From assembly GCF_020164595.1 (NCBI RefSeq), contig NZ_JAIQZE010000005.1, positions 1 to 64,000 on the forward strand: a stretch of DNA of 64,000 nt. Reading direction: 5' to 3'. Of the stretch, positions 38,801 to 45,929 are shown piece after piece. Within the stretch, counting starts at the first letter, position 1; each line of letters opens with the position of its first letter. The stretch comes from Psychroflexus longus. Lineage in GTDB: Bacteria > Bacteroidota > Bacteroidia > Flavobacteriales > Flavobacteriaceae. Position numbers and translations under genes: made by a program. The notes beneath the pieces were generated by a model that saw nothing but the letters and a program-made list of their open reading frames with translations, ran no database searches and was not told the origin of the DNA.

Positions 38801-39203
38801 GAAGATTTATGAAATCTACAAGCAACAACAAAAGCTCAGAAATCAGTTAAAAGACAGAATCAAACAGCTGGGACTAGAAGATAATTCCAGTGAATTAAAA
38901 AAGAGTTTGGATAAACTGGAGCAGGAGTTATTGATGAAAGGCTTTAGTAGTGATTTACTGAAACAAATGGAAAATATAAATCACCAGCTTCTAAGACTGG
39001 ATAAAGCTGCAAATCAACAAGGACAAGATGATGAACGAGAAGCAGAAACCCGAAAAAGAGAGCTTAATGCAGCATCATCAAACTGGGAAGAAAAGGCTAA
39101 AGAATATTTTAACACAAACGAGATTTTAAACAGACAACAATTACCTTTGCAGCCTGAATATAAAAAGCTGATTAATATCTACTTCGATGGAAAGTCCAAT
39201 TAA
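35811..39203 (+). CDS. DUF4175-family giant membrane protein
   Basis: 1130 residues. Two membrane helices at about 25-48 and 53-76 and a third at about 154-172 anchor a large region. This is made of beta-rich Ig-like segments (about 195-490), then a long Glu/Lys/Gln coiled coil (about 495-720), a Ser/Glu/Asp-rich low-complexity block (about 725-775), a conserved helical part (EDAEMLRQILDNLITFSVEQEDLM), a Gly/Lys/Glu-rich linker (about 905-985) and a final helical segment. This composition is typical of the DUF4175 family of Bacteroidota. Its role is unknown; its place with ybeY and mnmG is often kept in flavobacteria. Its last 17 bp overlap ybeY. Confidence 0.85.
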   Translation: MQNYKIIENKLERFIKKFYTNLLIKGALLFVGLSLLLFIFGATLEYFLWFESGFRTLLFWTIIAIEAVFFFKLILIPSSQLLKLSKGIDYTEASSQIGNHFPEVNDKLKNILQLKAQGADDELVIASIEQKSKELRTVPFQLAVDFRGNVKYLRFLIIPVLVLFAIWISGFGDSFSYSYKRIVNFNTAYEAPAPFQFSILNKDLNAKKGKSFQLNVQTLGKVKPEDVFISLDGEEVRLQESNGIYSYTFKNVSEARKFRLKANKVTSPTYELNALDIPVVKDMKMKLNYPEYINQSNTSISGTGNVSVPEGTLIEWVISTETTDQVEFLSEVDTINFDVDNSEFTLKQIQKSNKNYSIATSNSNFKNYDVLNYSINVIQDEFPKLKLEQKKDSLLTEQSYFLGKLTDDYGLTNLQIVYYTVDNQGDKSVIKLSLSKGTYSEFSYAFPNEKLKLKPGTEYQYYFEVFDNDRVNGRKSTKSDVFSFRKKTALEESSENLKRQNNSVEKLSEELQQRKENSREIKDLQNKQKKENTLSYTEKQKLDNFIEQQKQQLEIMKNYSERLKEDFKKMDAEQQDKAKENLQNRLEKNQEQIEKNQKLLEELDKLKDQINQEELNEKLESFDRESEKQEKNLEQLLELTKRFYVEKKAEKLSEELDNLSKEQEELSESEENSSEAQEKLNQKFDQLKEELEKLDEKNEELKAPMELGSDEELSEEIDQDQEEAKESLESSESEESDSDEKRSSQKNGKQKQKDASEKMKSLSQKMKNSMASSSMEQTSEDAEMLRQILDNLITFSVEQEDLMGGFKNISNSNPIYASKLKRQAELRENFKHVDDSLYALAMRTPMIQETVNNIISDINFNIEKSLGRLAENEVRKGTSSQQYTMMYANELSNMLDDALDQMQSQMNGMGQAKPGSGKPGEQLSDIIKSHEELKKQMEKGKSEGEGQDGKQPQKGENGKEGEGKSDLQGDKGADGNDVEKQDGEKKGSRGQEGQMSGKIYEIYKQQQKLRNQLKDRIKQLGLEDNSSELKKSLDKLEQELLMKGFSSDLLKQMENINHQLLRLDKAANQQGQDDEREAETRKRELNAASSNWEEKAKEYFNTNEILNRQQLPLQPEYKKLINIYFDGKSN

Positions 39204-39618
39204 TTTTTACAGTAAGACCAAGTTTGATTTAAAGAGCAAAAAGAAACATGCCAATTGGTTAAAAGCTGTCATTGAAAGTGAGAAAAAAGATGTCGAAGGC
39301 ATAAACTATATCTTCTGCAGTGATGAAGATTTGCTATATATGAATCAGAGGTATCTGGATCATGATACGTTTACAGATATTATCACTTTTGATTATTCTG
39401 AAGACGACTCCATTTCAGCTGAAATTTATATCAGTATAGATCGAGTAAAAGACAATGCTAAAAACTTCAAAGTAAAATTTGAAAATGAATTGAAAAGAGT
39501 TTTGGTCCATGGCATTTTACATTGCTGCGGATACGGTGATTCTACAGAAGAATCAAAAGCTAAAATGAGAGCCTTAGAAAATGATAAAATGGAATTGTTC
39601 CACGTGGAACAAAAATAG
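39187..39618 (+). CDS. ybeY: Endoribonuclease YbeY (rRNA maturation factor)
   Basis: 143 residues, starting within the end of the DUF4175 gene. The UPF0054 motif reads VHGILHCCGYGDSTEE: the first two zinc His residues are present, while the third ligand position holds Asp rather than the usual His of GYDH. I recall Asp there in Bacteroidota homologues, so it is probably a clade trait. The enzyme matures the 3' end of 16S rRNA. The C-terminal codons (LFHVEQ) are written by a parS-like palindrome. Confidence 0.9.
   Translation: MESPINFYSKTKFDLKSKKKHANWLKAVIESEKKDVEGINYIFCSDEDLLYMNQRYLDHDTFTDIITFDYSEDDSISAEIYISIDRVKDNAKNFKVKFENELKRVLVHGILHCCGYGDSTEESKAKMRALENDKMELFHVEQK
39596..39611. promoter_or_regulatory. 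parS: parS-like ParB-binding site 1
   Basis: TGTTCCACGTGGAACA is a perfect 16-bp palindrome that differs from the common bacterial parS (TGTTTCACGTGAAACA) at two symmetric positions. It lies within the last codons of ybeY. A second identical copy follows after mnmG. ParB spreading from such sites organises and partitions the chromosome origin. Confidence 0.75.
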
Positions 39619-39623
39619 AAGTT

Positions 39624-41495
39624 ATGTTTAAAGATACGTATGATGTTATTGTAGTAGGAGCTGGCCACGCAGGAAGTGAGGCAGCGGCAGCGGCGGCAAA
39701 TATGGGAAGCAGCACATTGCTGGTGACTATGAATTTGCAAAACATCGCGCAAATGTCGTGTAATCCTGCCATGGGAGGAATTGCAAAAGGACAAATATTA
39801 AGAGAGATAGATGCACTAGGCGGTTATAGCGGTCTGGTGTCAGATACAAGTGCTATTCAGTTCAAGATGCTCAACAAATCCAAGGGGCCTGCTATGTGGA
39901 GTCCTAGAGTTCAAAGCGACAGAATGCTGTTTTCACAACATTGGAGAGAGCGCTTAGAACAAACAGAAAATCTTGATTTTTATCAAGAAATGGTTTCTGG
40001 TCTTATTATAGAAAAAAACAAAGTCAAAGGTGTCAAGACCTCTTTGGGTTTGGAAATTAAAGCTAAAACCATCATTCTTACCAATGGAACTTTTTTAAAT
40101 GGATTAATTCATATTGGTGATAAAAACTTTGGAGGCGGTAGGGCAGGAGAAAAAGCTTCCTTTGGAATCACAAAAGAACTTGAAGATATCGGTTTCGAAG
40201 CTGGACGAATGAAAACAGGAACTCCACCGAGAGTGGATGGAAGATCGCTTGACTTTTCTAAAATGATAGAACAGCCGGGTGATGAAGAACCCTGGAAATT
40301 TTCATATTCTAATGAAACCAAACCGTTGGAGAAACAAAGAAGTTGCTGGATGTCTTATACTTCGCCAGAAGTACATAATATTTTGAAAGAAGGTTTTGAT
40401 AGGTCTCCAATGTTTAATGGATCCATAAAAAGTACTGGACCAAGATATTGTCCAAGCATAGAAGACAAAATTCACAGATTTGCAGATAAAGACAGACATC
40501 AGATGTTTGTTGAACCTGAAGGGTGGAATACTGTTGAGTACTACGTCAATGGATTTTCTACTTCACTTCCGGAAGATATTCAATTTAAAGCTTTAAAACA
40601 ATGTGCTGGGTTTGAAAATGTAAAATTTTTCAGACCAGGATATGCTATTGAATATGACTATTTTCCACCAACACAATTAAGACATACATTAGAAACTAAA
40701 CTAGTGGACGGTCTATACTTTGCTGGTCAAATCAATGGAACTACGGGATATGAAGAAGCAGCATCTCAAGGTTTGATTGCAGGAATCAATGCGGCGTTGA
40801 AAGTTCAAGAAAAAGATGAGTTCACATTATCAAGAAGCGAAGCTTATATAGGAGTATTAATTGATGACCTGATCACCAAAGGGACTGAAGAGCCATACAG
40901 AATGTTTACCTCGAGAGCGGAGTATAGAACTTTATTAAGACAAGATAATGCTGATTTCAGATTAACGGCTAAAGGTTTTGAAATAGGATTGGCATGTAAA
41001 GAACGTATGAAGTTAATGAAAGAGAAGCAAAGAAAATCAGATGCATTTGTAGACTTCTTCAAGAACCAAAGTGTAACGACTGATGAAATAAATCCAATTT
41101 TGGAAGAAAAAAATTCGGCCAAAGTAGATCAACAAGGAAAACTTTTTAAAATATTTGCTCGACCTAATATCACCATGCAAGACATGAGAAAATTAGAGAG
41201 TGTAGAAAATTTTATTAATGAACATAATGTAAATAATGAAGTTTTAGAACAAGTTGAAGTACAAGTAAAATATGCTGGATATATTGAAAAGGAGAAATTG
41301 AATGCAGATAAACTAAATCGTCTTGAGAATGTAAGGATCCCAGAGCACTTTGACTATTCATTATTAAAATCAATGTCATTTGAAGCAAGAGAGAAACTAA
41401 CGAAGATCAAACCGCGAACAGTATCACAAGCTTCTAGAGTAAGTGGAGTAAATCCGAGTGATGTTTCAGTTCTTTTAGTTCACATGGGAAGATAA
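39624..41495 (+). CDS. mnmG: tRNA uridine-5-carboxymethylaminomethyl modification enzyme MnmG (GidA)
   Basis: 623 residues. FAD-binding start VIVVGAGHAGSEAAAAAANMG, then SCNPAMGGIAKGQ, TGTPPRVDGRSLDFS, the GQINGTTGYEEAASQGL motif and the C-terminal helical tRNA-binding domain (RPNITMQDMR..., KIKPRTVSQASRVSGVNPSD). Works with MnmE to modify the wobble uridine of several tRNAs. The gene is placed between two parS-like sites; gidA is commonly origin-proximal in bacteria. Confidence 0.96.
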   Translation: MFKDTYDVIVVGAGHAGSEAAAAAANMGSSTLLVTMNLQNIAQMSCNPAMGGIAKGQILREIDALGGYSGLVSDTSAIQFKMLNKSKGPAMWSPRVQSDRMLFSQHWRERLEQTENLDFYQEMVSGLIIEKNKVKGVKTSLGLEIKAKTIILTNGTFLNGLIHIGDKNFGGGRAGEKASFGITKELEDIGFEAGRMKTGTPPRVDGRSLDFSKMIEQPGDEEPWKFSYSNETKPLEKQRSCWMSYTSPEVHNILKEGFDRSPMFNGSIKSTGPRYCPSIEDKIHRFADKDRHQMFVEPEGWNTVEYYVNGFSTSLPEDIQFKALKQCAGFENVKFFRPGYAIEYDYFPPTQLRHTLETKLVDGLYFAGQINGTTGYEEAASQGLIAGINAALKVQEKDEFTLSRSEAYIGVLIDDLITKGTEEPYRMFTSRAEYRTLLRQDNADFRLTAKGFEIGLACKERMKLMKEKQRKSDAFVDFFKNQSVTTDEINPILEEKNSAKVDQQGKLFKIFARPNITMQDMRKLESVENFINEHNVNNEVLEQVEVQVKYAGYIEKEKLNADKLNRLENVRIPEHFDYSLLKSMSFEAREKLTKIKPRTVSQASRVSGVNPSDVSVLLVHMGR

Positions 41496-41511
41496 TGTTC
41501 CACGTGGAACA
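41496..41511. promoter_or_regulatory. parS: parS-like ParB-binding site 2
   Basis: A second exact TGTTCCACGTGGAACA, 1.9 kb from the first. It fills precisely the 16 bp between the mnmG stop (41493-41495) and the next ATG (41512), so it is under no coding constraint. This makes a chance origin unlikely. Confidence 0.78.
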
Positions 41512-42339
41512 ATGCTTATGGATTATTCAAAATTGACTATAAAAGACGAGGCCTTTACCAAAGATAAATTCAATTTAATTGTTGATGATAGTGGAGTTTT
41601 GAAAACTGATCCTAGGCCAAACAATTTAGCAGACTATTATAATTTTGGTGATTACATTTCTCATCAGTCTGATAAAAAAACATTGCTTCACAGCGTCTAT
41701 AATTTAGTCAAACTAAGAATGTTCAAAATAAAGTTAGATCTGATTAAAGAGTATGAAAATGAGATCGAAAAAGTTTTAGATTTTGGATGTGGTACGGGGG
41801 ACTTTGTAAAATACGTTGAGTCAAAAAACATAAAGGCCGAAGGAATTGAGCCAAATCCGATTGCTTTTAAAAAAGCTGAAATAAATAAGGTAAGGGTTCA
41901 TAAAAATTTAAAAGAAATCGAAAGTAAGTTTGATGCTATTACTTTATTTCATGTGTTAGAGCATGTGGATGATTACAATAAAACACTAGAGGATTTAATT
42001 TCAAAATTAAATTCAAATGGACTCTTATTAATAGCTGTTCCAAATTATAAATCTTACGATGCGAATTATTATAAAGAAAAATGGGCTGGCTGGGATGTTC
42101 CTAGACACCTTTGGCACTTCAATAGAAAAAACATAAAAGTATTAGCCGAAAAACATAATTTAGAATTAATCAAAATAAAACCAATGCCATTTGATGCTTT
42201 TTATATTTCAATGATATCTGAAGCATATAATGGAAATTCCAAAGCAAAAGGAATTTGGAGAGGTTTGATTTCAAATGTTTCAGCTTTAAAGTCTAAAGAG
42301 TACTCGTCTAACTTGTTTTTGCTTCAAAAGAGGGCGTAG
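41512..42339 (+). CDS. Class I SAM-dependent methyltransferase
   Basis: 275 residues. SAM motif I in VLDFGCGTGDFVKYVES (about 85-101), motif II-like GIEPNPIAFKKAE, then TLFHVLEHVDDYNKTLE and the Methyltransf_23-type AVPNYKSYDANYYKEKWAGWDVPRHLWHF. Many such enzymes methylate quinones or cell-surface sugars; the target is unknown. A second ATG at 41518 is an equally possible start. Confidence 0.82.
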   Translation: MLMDYSKLTIKDEAFTKDKFNLIVDDSGVLKTDPRPNNLADYYNFGDYISHQSDKKTLLHSVYNLVKLRMFKIKLDLIKEYENEIEKVLDFGCGTGDFVKYVESKNIKAEGIEPNPIAFKKAEINKVRVHKNLKEIESKFDAITLFHVLEHVDDYNKTLEDLISKLNSNGLLLIAVPNYKSYDANYYKEKWAGWDVPRHLWHFNRKNIKVLAEKHNLELIKIKPMPFDAFYISMISEAYNGNSKAKGIWRGLISNVSALKSKEYSSNLFLLQKRA

Positions 42340-42502
42340 GCGTCGTAAAAACTGAAATGTAGACAAGTACATCAATCGCAAAAATAAAAGCTTTTAAATC
42401 AAATAAAAATAAGGTTTATGCTATAAGGGTTCATTATAAATTTAAATATTTTAATAAGCTTTTATAATCAAAATAAATTTATTGTACTGAAGCATCTTTT
42501 TT

Positions 42503-42510
42503 TACATTTG
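42503..42510 (+). promoter_or_regulatory. -7 promoter element of the OmpH-like gene
   Basis: TACATTTG matches TAnnTTTG. An ATTG at 42481-42484 lies 18 nt upstream as a weak -33 element. The ATG is 18 bp downstream at 42528. Confidence 0.5.
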
Positions 42511-42527
42511 CCAAAATTTAAAATATC

Positions 42528-43052
42528 ATGAAAAAATCAATTTTAAGCTTAGCCGTAGTTCTATTACTAATATCTTGTGGTCAGGATAAAACTGCTTATG
42601 TAGATAACACAGTTTTGATTCAGGACTATTATAAAATGAAAAGCACCGAAGCTAGGTTTGAGAAAAAAAGCCAAAAACTTTCGGAAGAATTGGAATCTGT
42701 TGCGGATGAATTTCAAAAAGAGGTTCAAGAATTTCAGGAAGGAATGAACAGGATGTCTACAAAAGATAGAGAGCGAAGACAAAATGAATTGATGCAAAAG
42801 CAACAGAGACTTCAACAGCGTCAACAACAAAAAAGCCAAATGCTAAGACAAGAAAGTGATCAAGCAATTGATTCGTTGATTACTGAGGTAAAAGATTTGG
42901 TAGCTGAATATGGAGAAAAAAGAGGTTATGCCTACATTTTTGGATCAAATGAATCTGCTAATATTATGTATGCGAAAGAAGGTTTGGATATTACTGAAGA
43001 GGTTTTGAAGGAAATAAATTCTAGTGAGGAGAATAAAGAGACTGAAAAATAA
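42528..43052 (+). CDS. OmpH/Skp-like lipoprotein
   Basis: 174 residues. Lipoprotein signal (AVVLLLISCGQ, Cys about 17), a short strand (AYVDNTVLIQDYYKM), a long coiled coil rich in Gln/Arg/Lys (about 40-120) and the C-terminal EYGEKRGYAYIFGSNESANIMYAKEGLDITEEVL segment. This is the Skp/OmpH layout, a trimeric periplasmic chaperone for outer-membrane proteins, here with a lipid anchor. Single gene ended by a shared terminator. Confidence 0.85.
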   Translation: MKKSILSLAVVLLLISCGQDKTAYVDNTVLIQDYYKMKSTEARFEKKSQKLSEELESVADEFQKEVQEFQEGMNRMSTKDRERRQNELMQKQQRLQQRQQQKSQMLRQESDQAIDSLITEVKDLVAEYGEKRGYAYIFGSNESANIMYAKEGLDITEEVLKEINSSEENKETEK

Positions 43053-43075
43053 TCTCAATAAATTATATAAATATG

Positions 43076-43110
43076 AAATAAAGCCAACTTGAAAGTTGGC
43101 TTTATTTTTT
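43076..43110. terminator. Bidirectional terminator overlapping the holB stop
   Basis: AAATAAAGCCAAC (43076-43088) and GTTGGCTTTATTT (43095-43107) pair fully around TTGAAA. It terminates the OmpH-like gene and, on the other strand, holB, whose stop codon (43102-43104) lies inside the right arm. Confidence 0.85.
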
Positions 43111-44241
43111 GTGTAAATATCGAGTCAATTGGAAAGATAAATCAGAAAAGATCATTTTTGCGTTCCCATTTCTTTCTATATGAAATATAGCTTCTTCCAA
43201 GACCTGAAAAATTTCGGTAATGTTTGAACCAGAGATAAATTCTGAAAACTTATCAAACTTGAATTTGCTATCATACGGAGATAAAAAGACTAAAGATTTA
43301 GCTTTGTAATTATTAAGAAGCGCCTGACGAAAAAACTGAATGCAATAGTCTAAAAAACGCTTTTGAGTTTCTCTAGTTTCCTTAGCCAAGTTATCTGACC
43401 AATCCAAAAGATCTGTAACCACATGCTTATTTCCTTTGGCTCGGAAGGCACTTCTTACCCATGTAATAAACCACTTTTCAAACTTTTCATCGTCAGAATT
43501 ATCTTCTGCGAGGTGCATCGCTTTAGAAAAACTTCCATCAGCTTGTTGAGATATCTTTTTAGCATCTTTTTCTGAAATATCAAATGTTGACAATAAACCT
43601 TCAACCAAGTTGGCTTCTCCTAATGGAGGAAAGTCGAGTCTCTGGCATCTTGATTTTATGGTCTGAAGAATGTCCCCTGGTGAATCGGTGACTAAGATAA
43701 AAAAAGTGTTTTCTGGGGGTTCCTCAATTAACTTTAGTAATTTATTGGAAGTTGCAGTATTCATTTTGTCTGCACACCAAACAATCATAATTTTAGGACC
43801 ACCCTCGTAAGATTTTAATGACAAAGATGTTACGACGTCGGTAGCTTCGTCTACATTAATAGAACCTTGTTTTTTTTCTATTCCTATAGTTAAATACCAA
43901 TCATAAAGTGTCTGGTAAGAATTTTTAATAATGAAATCTCGCCAGTCTCCAATAAAGTCTTTGGAGACTGGTTTTTTTGGGGAATTGGGTGTTTTATTTA
44001 TTGGATAAACAAAGTGAAGATCAGGATGGGTAAGTTGATCCATAAGATTATTAATAGAAACTGATCTTGCTTGAGGTGAATAATGAAGCAATAATTCTCT
44101 TGCATAAGCAATAGCCATTGGTAGAGGACCAGATCCTGTTGAACCAACAAAAAGTTGGGCATGAGGAACTCTGTTATTGCTTATAGTGCTCCTTAAGTGA
44201 TTTTTGAGATGGCTTAAGCCTAAAATACTATCGAATGTCAT
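43102..44241 (-). CDS. holB: DNA polymerase III subunit delta'
   Basis: 379 residues. AAA+ clamp-loader fold: VGSTGSGPLPMAIAYA in place of Walker A (no GKS/GKT, as expected for the non-hydrolysing delta' subunit), MNTATSNKLLKLIEEPPENTFFIL and SRCQRLDFPPL (sensor 1 region). Acts in loading the sliding clamp. Divergent from pgk with a gap of 80 bp. Confidence 0.9.
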   Translation of the reverse strand: MTFDSILGLSHLKNHLRSTISNNRVPHAQLFVGSTGSGPLPMAIAYARELLLHYSPQARSVSINNLMDQLTHPDLHFVYPINKTPNSPKKPVSKDFIGDWRDFIIKNSYQTLYDWYLTIGIEKKQGSINVDEATDVVTSLSLKSYEGGPKIMIVWCADKMNTATSNKLLKLIEEPPENTFFILVTDSPGDILQTIKSRCQRLDFPPLGEANLVEGLLSTFDISEKDAKKISQQADGSFSKAMHLAEDNSDDEKFEKWFITWVRSAFRAKGNKHVVTDLLDWSDNLAKETRETQKRFLDYCIQFFRQALLNNYKAKSLVFLSPYDSKFKFDKFSEFISGSNITEIFQVLEEAIFHIERNGNAKMIFSDLSFQLTRYLHKK

Positions 44242-44321
44242 AAGGCTAAAATAACAAAGCTTATAGGGTTTTGGAAAATTAATTAAGTAAATTTGAAAAT
44301 TGTAAATTAAAATAATTCAAC

Positions 44322-45503
44322 ATGAAAACTATTAATGATTTCAACTTCAAAGATAAAAAAGCTCTAATACGGGTAGACTTTAATGTCCCAATAAATAAGG
44401 AGTTTGAAGTAGCTGATAGAAGTAGGATTGAAGGTGCTAAACCTACAATCATAAAAATCCTTGAAGATGGCGGAAGTGCCATATTGATGTCACACTTAGG
44501 AAGACCTGAAGGAAAGGAGGAAAGATACTCTCTGAAACATATCGTTTCAGCAGTCTCGGATGTTATAGGCGTAAAAGTAAAATTTGTTGAAGATTGCATA
44601 GGTAAAAAAGCTGAAGAAGCTGCATCTACTTTGAAACCAGGTGAAATTCTATTATTGGAAAACTTAAGATTTTACTCAGAAGAAAAGAAAGGTGATGAAG
44701 AGTTTGCAGAAAAACTTTCAAAACTAGGGGATATATATGTGAACGATGCATTTGGAACTGCTCACAGAGCTCATGCTTCCACTACAATTGTTGCAAGATA
44801 TTTTGAAAATAAGGCCATGGGGCTTTTGCTTCAGAAGGAAATAGAAAGCCTGGACAAGGTACTGAATTCGACTGAAAAGCCTGTCACAGCAATACTTGGC
44901 GGAGCTAAAGTATCATCAAAAATAACAGTAATTGAAAACATTTTACCTAAAGTAGATCATTTGATTATTGGTGGTGGCATGGCATTTACTTTTATAAAAG
45001 CTCGAGGTGGTAAAATAGGGGAATCTCTAGTAGAGGAAGATTTACAGGATATGGCTCTTAATATTTTAAAGAAAGCAGAAGAACAAAACGTTCAAATCCA
45101 TTTACCAGTAGATAGCATTGTAACTCAAGAATTTGACAATGATTCTGAAACTAAAATAGAAGATATTAAGAACATCTCTGAAGGATGGATGGGATTGGAT
45201 GCAGGCCCACAATCCAGAGAAAATTTTGCCAAAGTAATCCACCAATCCAAAATCATTTTATGGAATGGTCCGCTTGGAGTATTTGAAATGGACACCTTTT
45301 CTAAAGGAACCATTGCACTCGCAGAAGCCATTGCAGAAGCAACAGAAAAAGGTGCATTTTCCCTCGTAGGAGGAGGTGATAGTGTGTCTGCAGCAAAAAA
45401 GTTTGGTTTTGACACAAAAGTAAGTTACGTATCAACAGGTGGTGGAGCAATGCTGGAGATGCTGGAAGGAAAGAGTCTCCCAGGAATCGATGCATTAAAA
45501 TAA
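44322..45503 (+). CDS. pgk: Phosphoglycerate kinase
   Basis: 393 residues. Starts with the KKALIRVDFNVPIN signature, then SHLGRPEGK, LLENLRFYSEEKKGD, NDAFGTAHRAHAST and the C-terminal GGGDSVSAAKKFG and STGGGAMLEMLEGK motifs. Cytoplasmic enzyme of glycolysis. A TAAATTTG at 44288-44295 is a likely -7 element. Confidence 0.97.
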   Translation: MKTINDFNFKDKKALIRVDFNVPINKEFEVADRSRIEGAKPTIIKILEDGGSAILMSHLGRPEGKEERYSLKHIVSAVSDVIGVKVKFVEDCIGKKAEEAASTLKPGEILLLENLRFYSEEKKGDEEFAEKLSKLGDIYVNDAFGTAHRAHASTTIVARYFENKAMGLLLQKEIESLDKVLNSTEKPVTAILGGAKVSSKITVIENILPKVDHLIIGGGMAFTFIKARGGKIGESLVEEDLQDMALNILKKAEEQNVQIHLPVDSIVTQEFDNDSETKIEDIKNISEGWMGLDAGPQSRENFAKVIHQSKIILWNGPLGVFEMDTFSKGTIALAEAIAEATEKGAFSLVGGGDSVSAAKKFGFDTKVSYVSTGGGAMLEMLEGKSLPGIDALK

Positions 45504-45524
45504 ATACAAAACATATTCAATTTC

Positions 45525-45562
45525 AAAAGCAATATCTTTAATTTTAGGGATATTGCTTTTTA
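45525..45562 (+). terminator. pgk terminator
   Basis: AAAAGCAATATC (45525-45536) and GATATTGCTTTT (45549-45560) form a 12-bp stem followed by T's. It ends 10 bp before the rnpA ATG, so it may also attenuate read-through into rnpA. Confidence 0.8.
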
Positions 45563-45572
45563 GTTTAATCAA

Positions 45573-45929
45573 ATGAAATTAAAGTCTTTTACTTATCCTG
45601 AAAAGGAAAAACTGAAATCAAGGAAACTTATAAAAAGGATTTTTGAAGGAGGGGAGGCTATTAAGTCCTATCCTATCCTTATTAAATTTGTCTTAAAAGA
45701 TGCCGATACTCATTCAGTTGGGGTCAGCGTTTCAAAACGAAATTTTAAAAAGGCTGTAGACAGAATCAAAATCAAGAGGCAGTTGAGGGAAGCTTATAGG
45801 TTAAATAAGAAAGAACTACAGAATATCGATAGAAAGTATGCCATGATGATCATATTTATAGGAAAAAAGGAGATGACTTCTAAAAATATTCAGGAAACCG
45901 TAAAATCACTTTTTAAAGAATTACAATGA
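45573..45929 (+). CDS. rnpA: Ribonuclease P protein component
   Basis: 118 residues. The family core is seen in VGVSVSKRNFKKAVDRIKIKRQLREAYR, where the usual RNRIKR motif reads DRIKIKR (Asn and one Arg replaced). Binds RNase P RNA and helps 5' maturation of tRNAs. rpmH, its usual upstream neighbour, is absent; instead the S41 protease gene overlaps its stop by 4 bp. Confidence 0.92.
   Translation: MKLKSFTYPEKEKLKSRKLIKRIFEGGEAIKSYPILIKFVLKDADTHSVGVSVSKRNFKKAVDRIKIKRQLREAYRLNKKELQNIDRKYAMMIIFIGKKEMTSKNIQETVKSLFKELQ

Noticed and set aside
39426-39794. 122-codon minus-strand frame across ybeY and mnmG
   Set aside because: Antisense to two well-supported genes; Cys/His-rich content is a codon-shadow effect.
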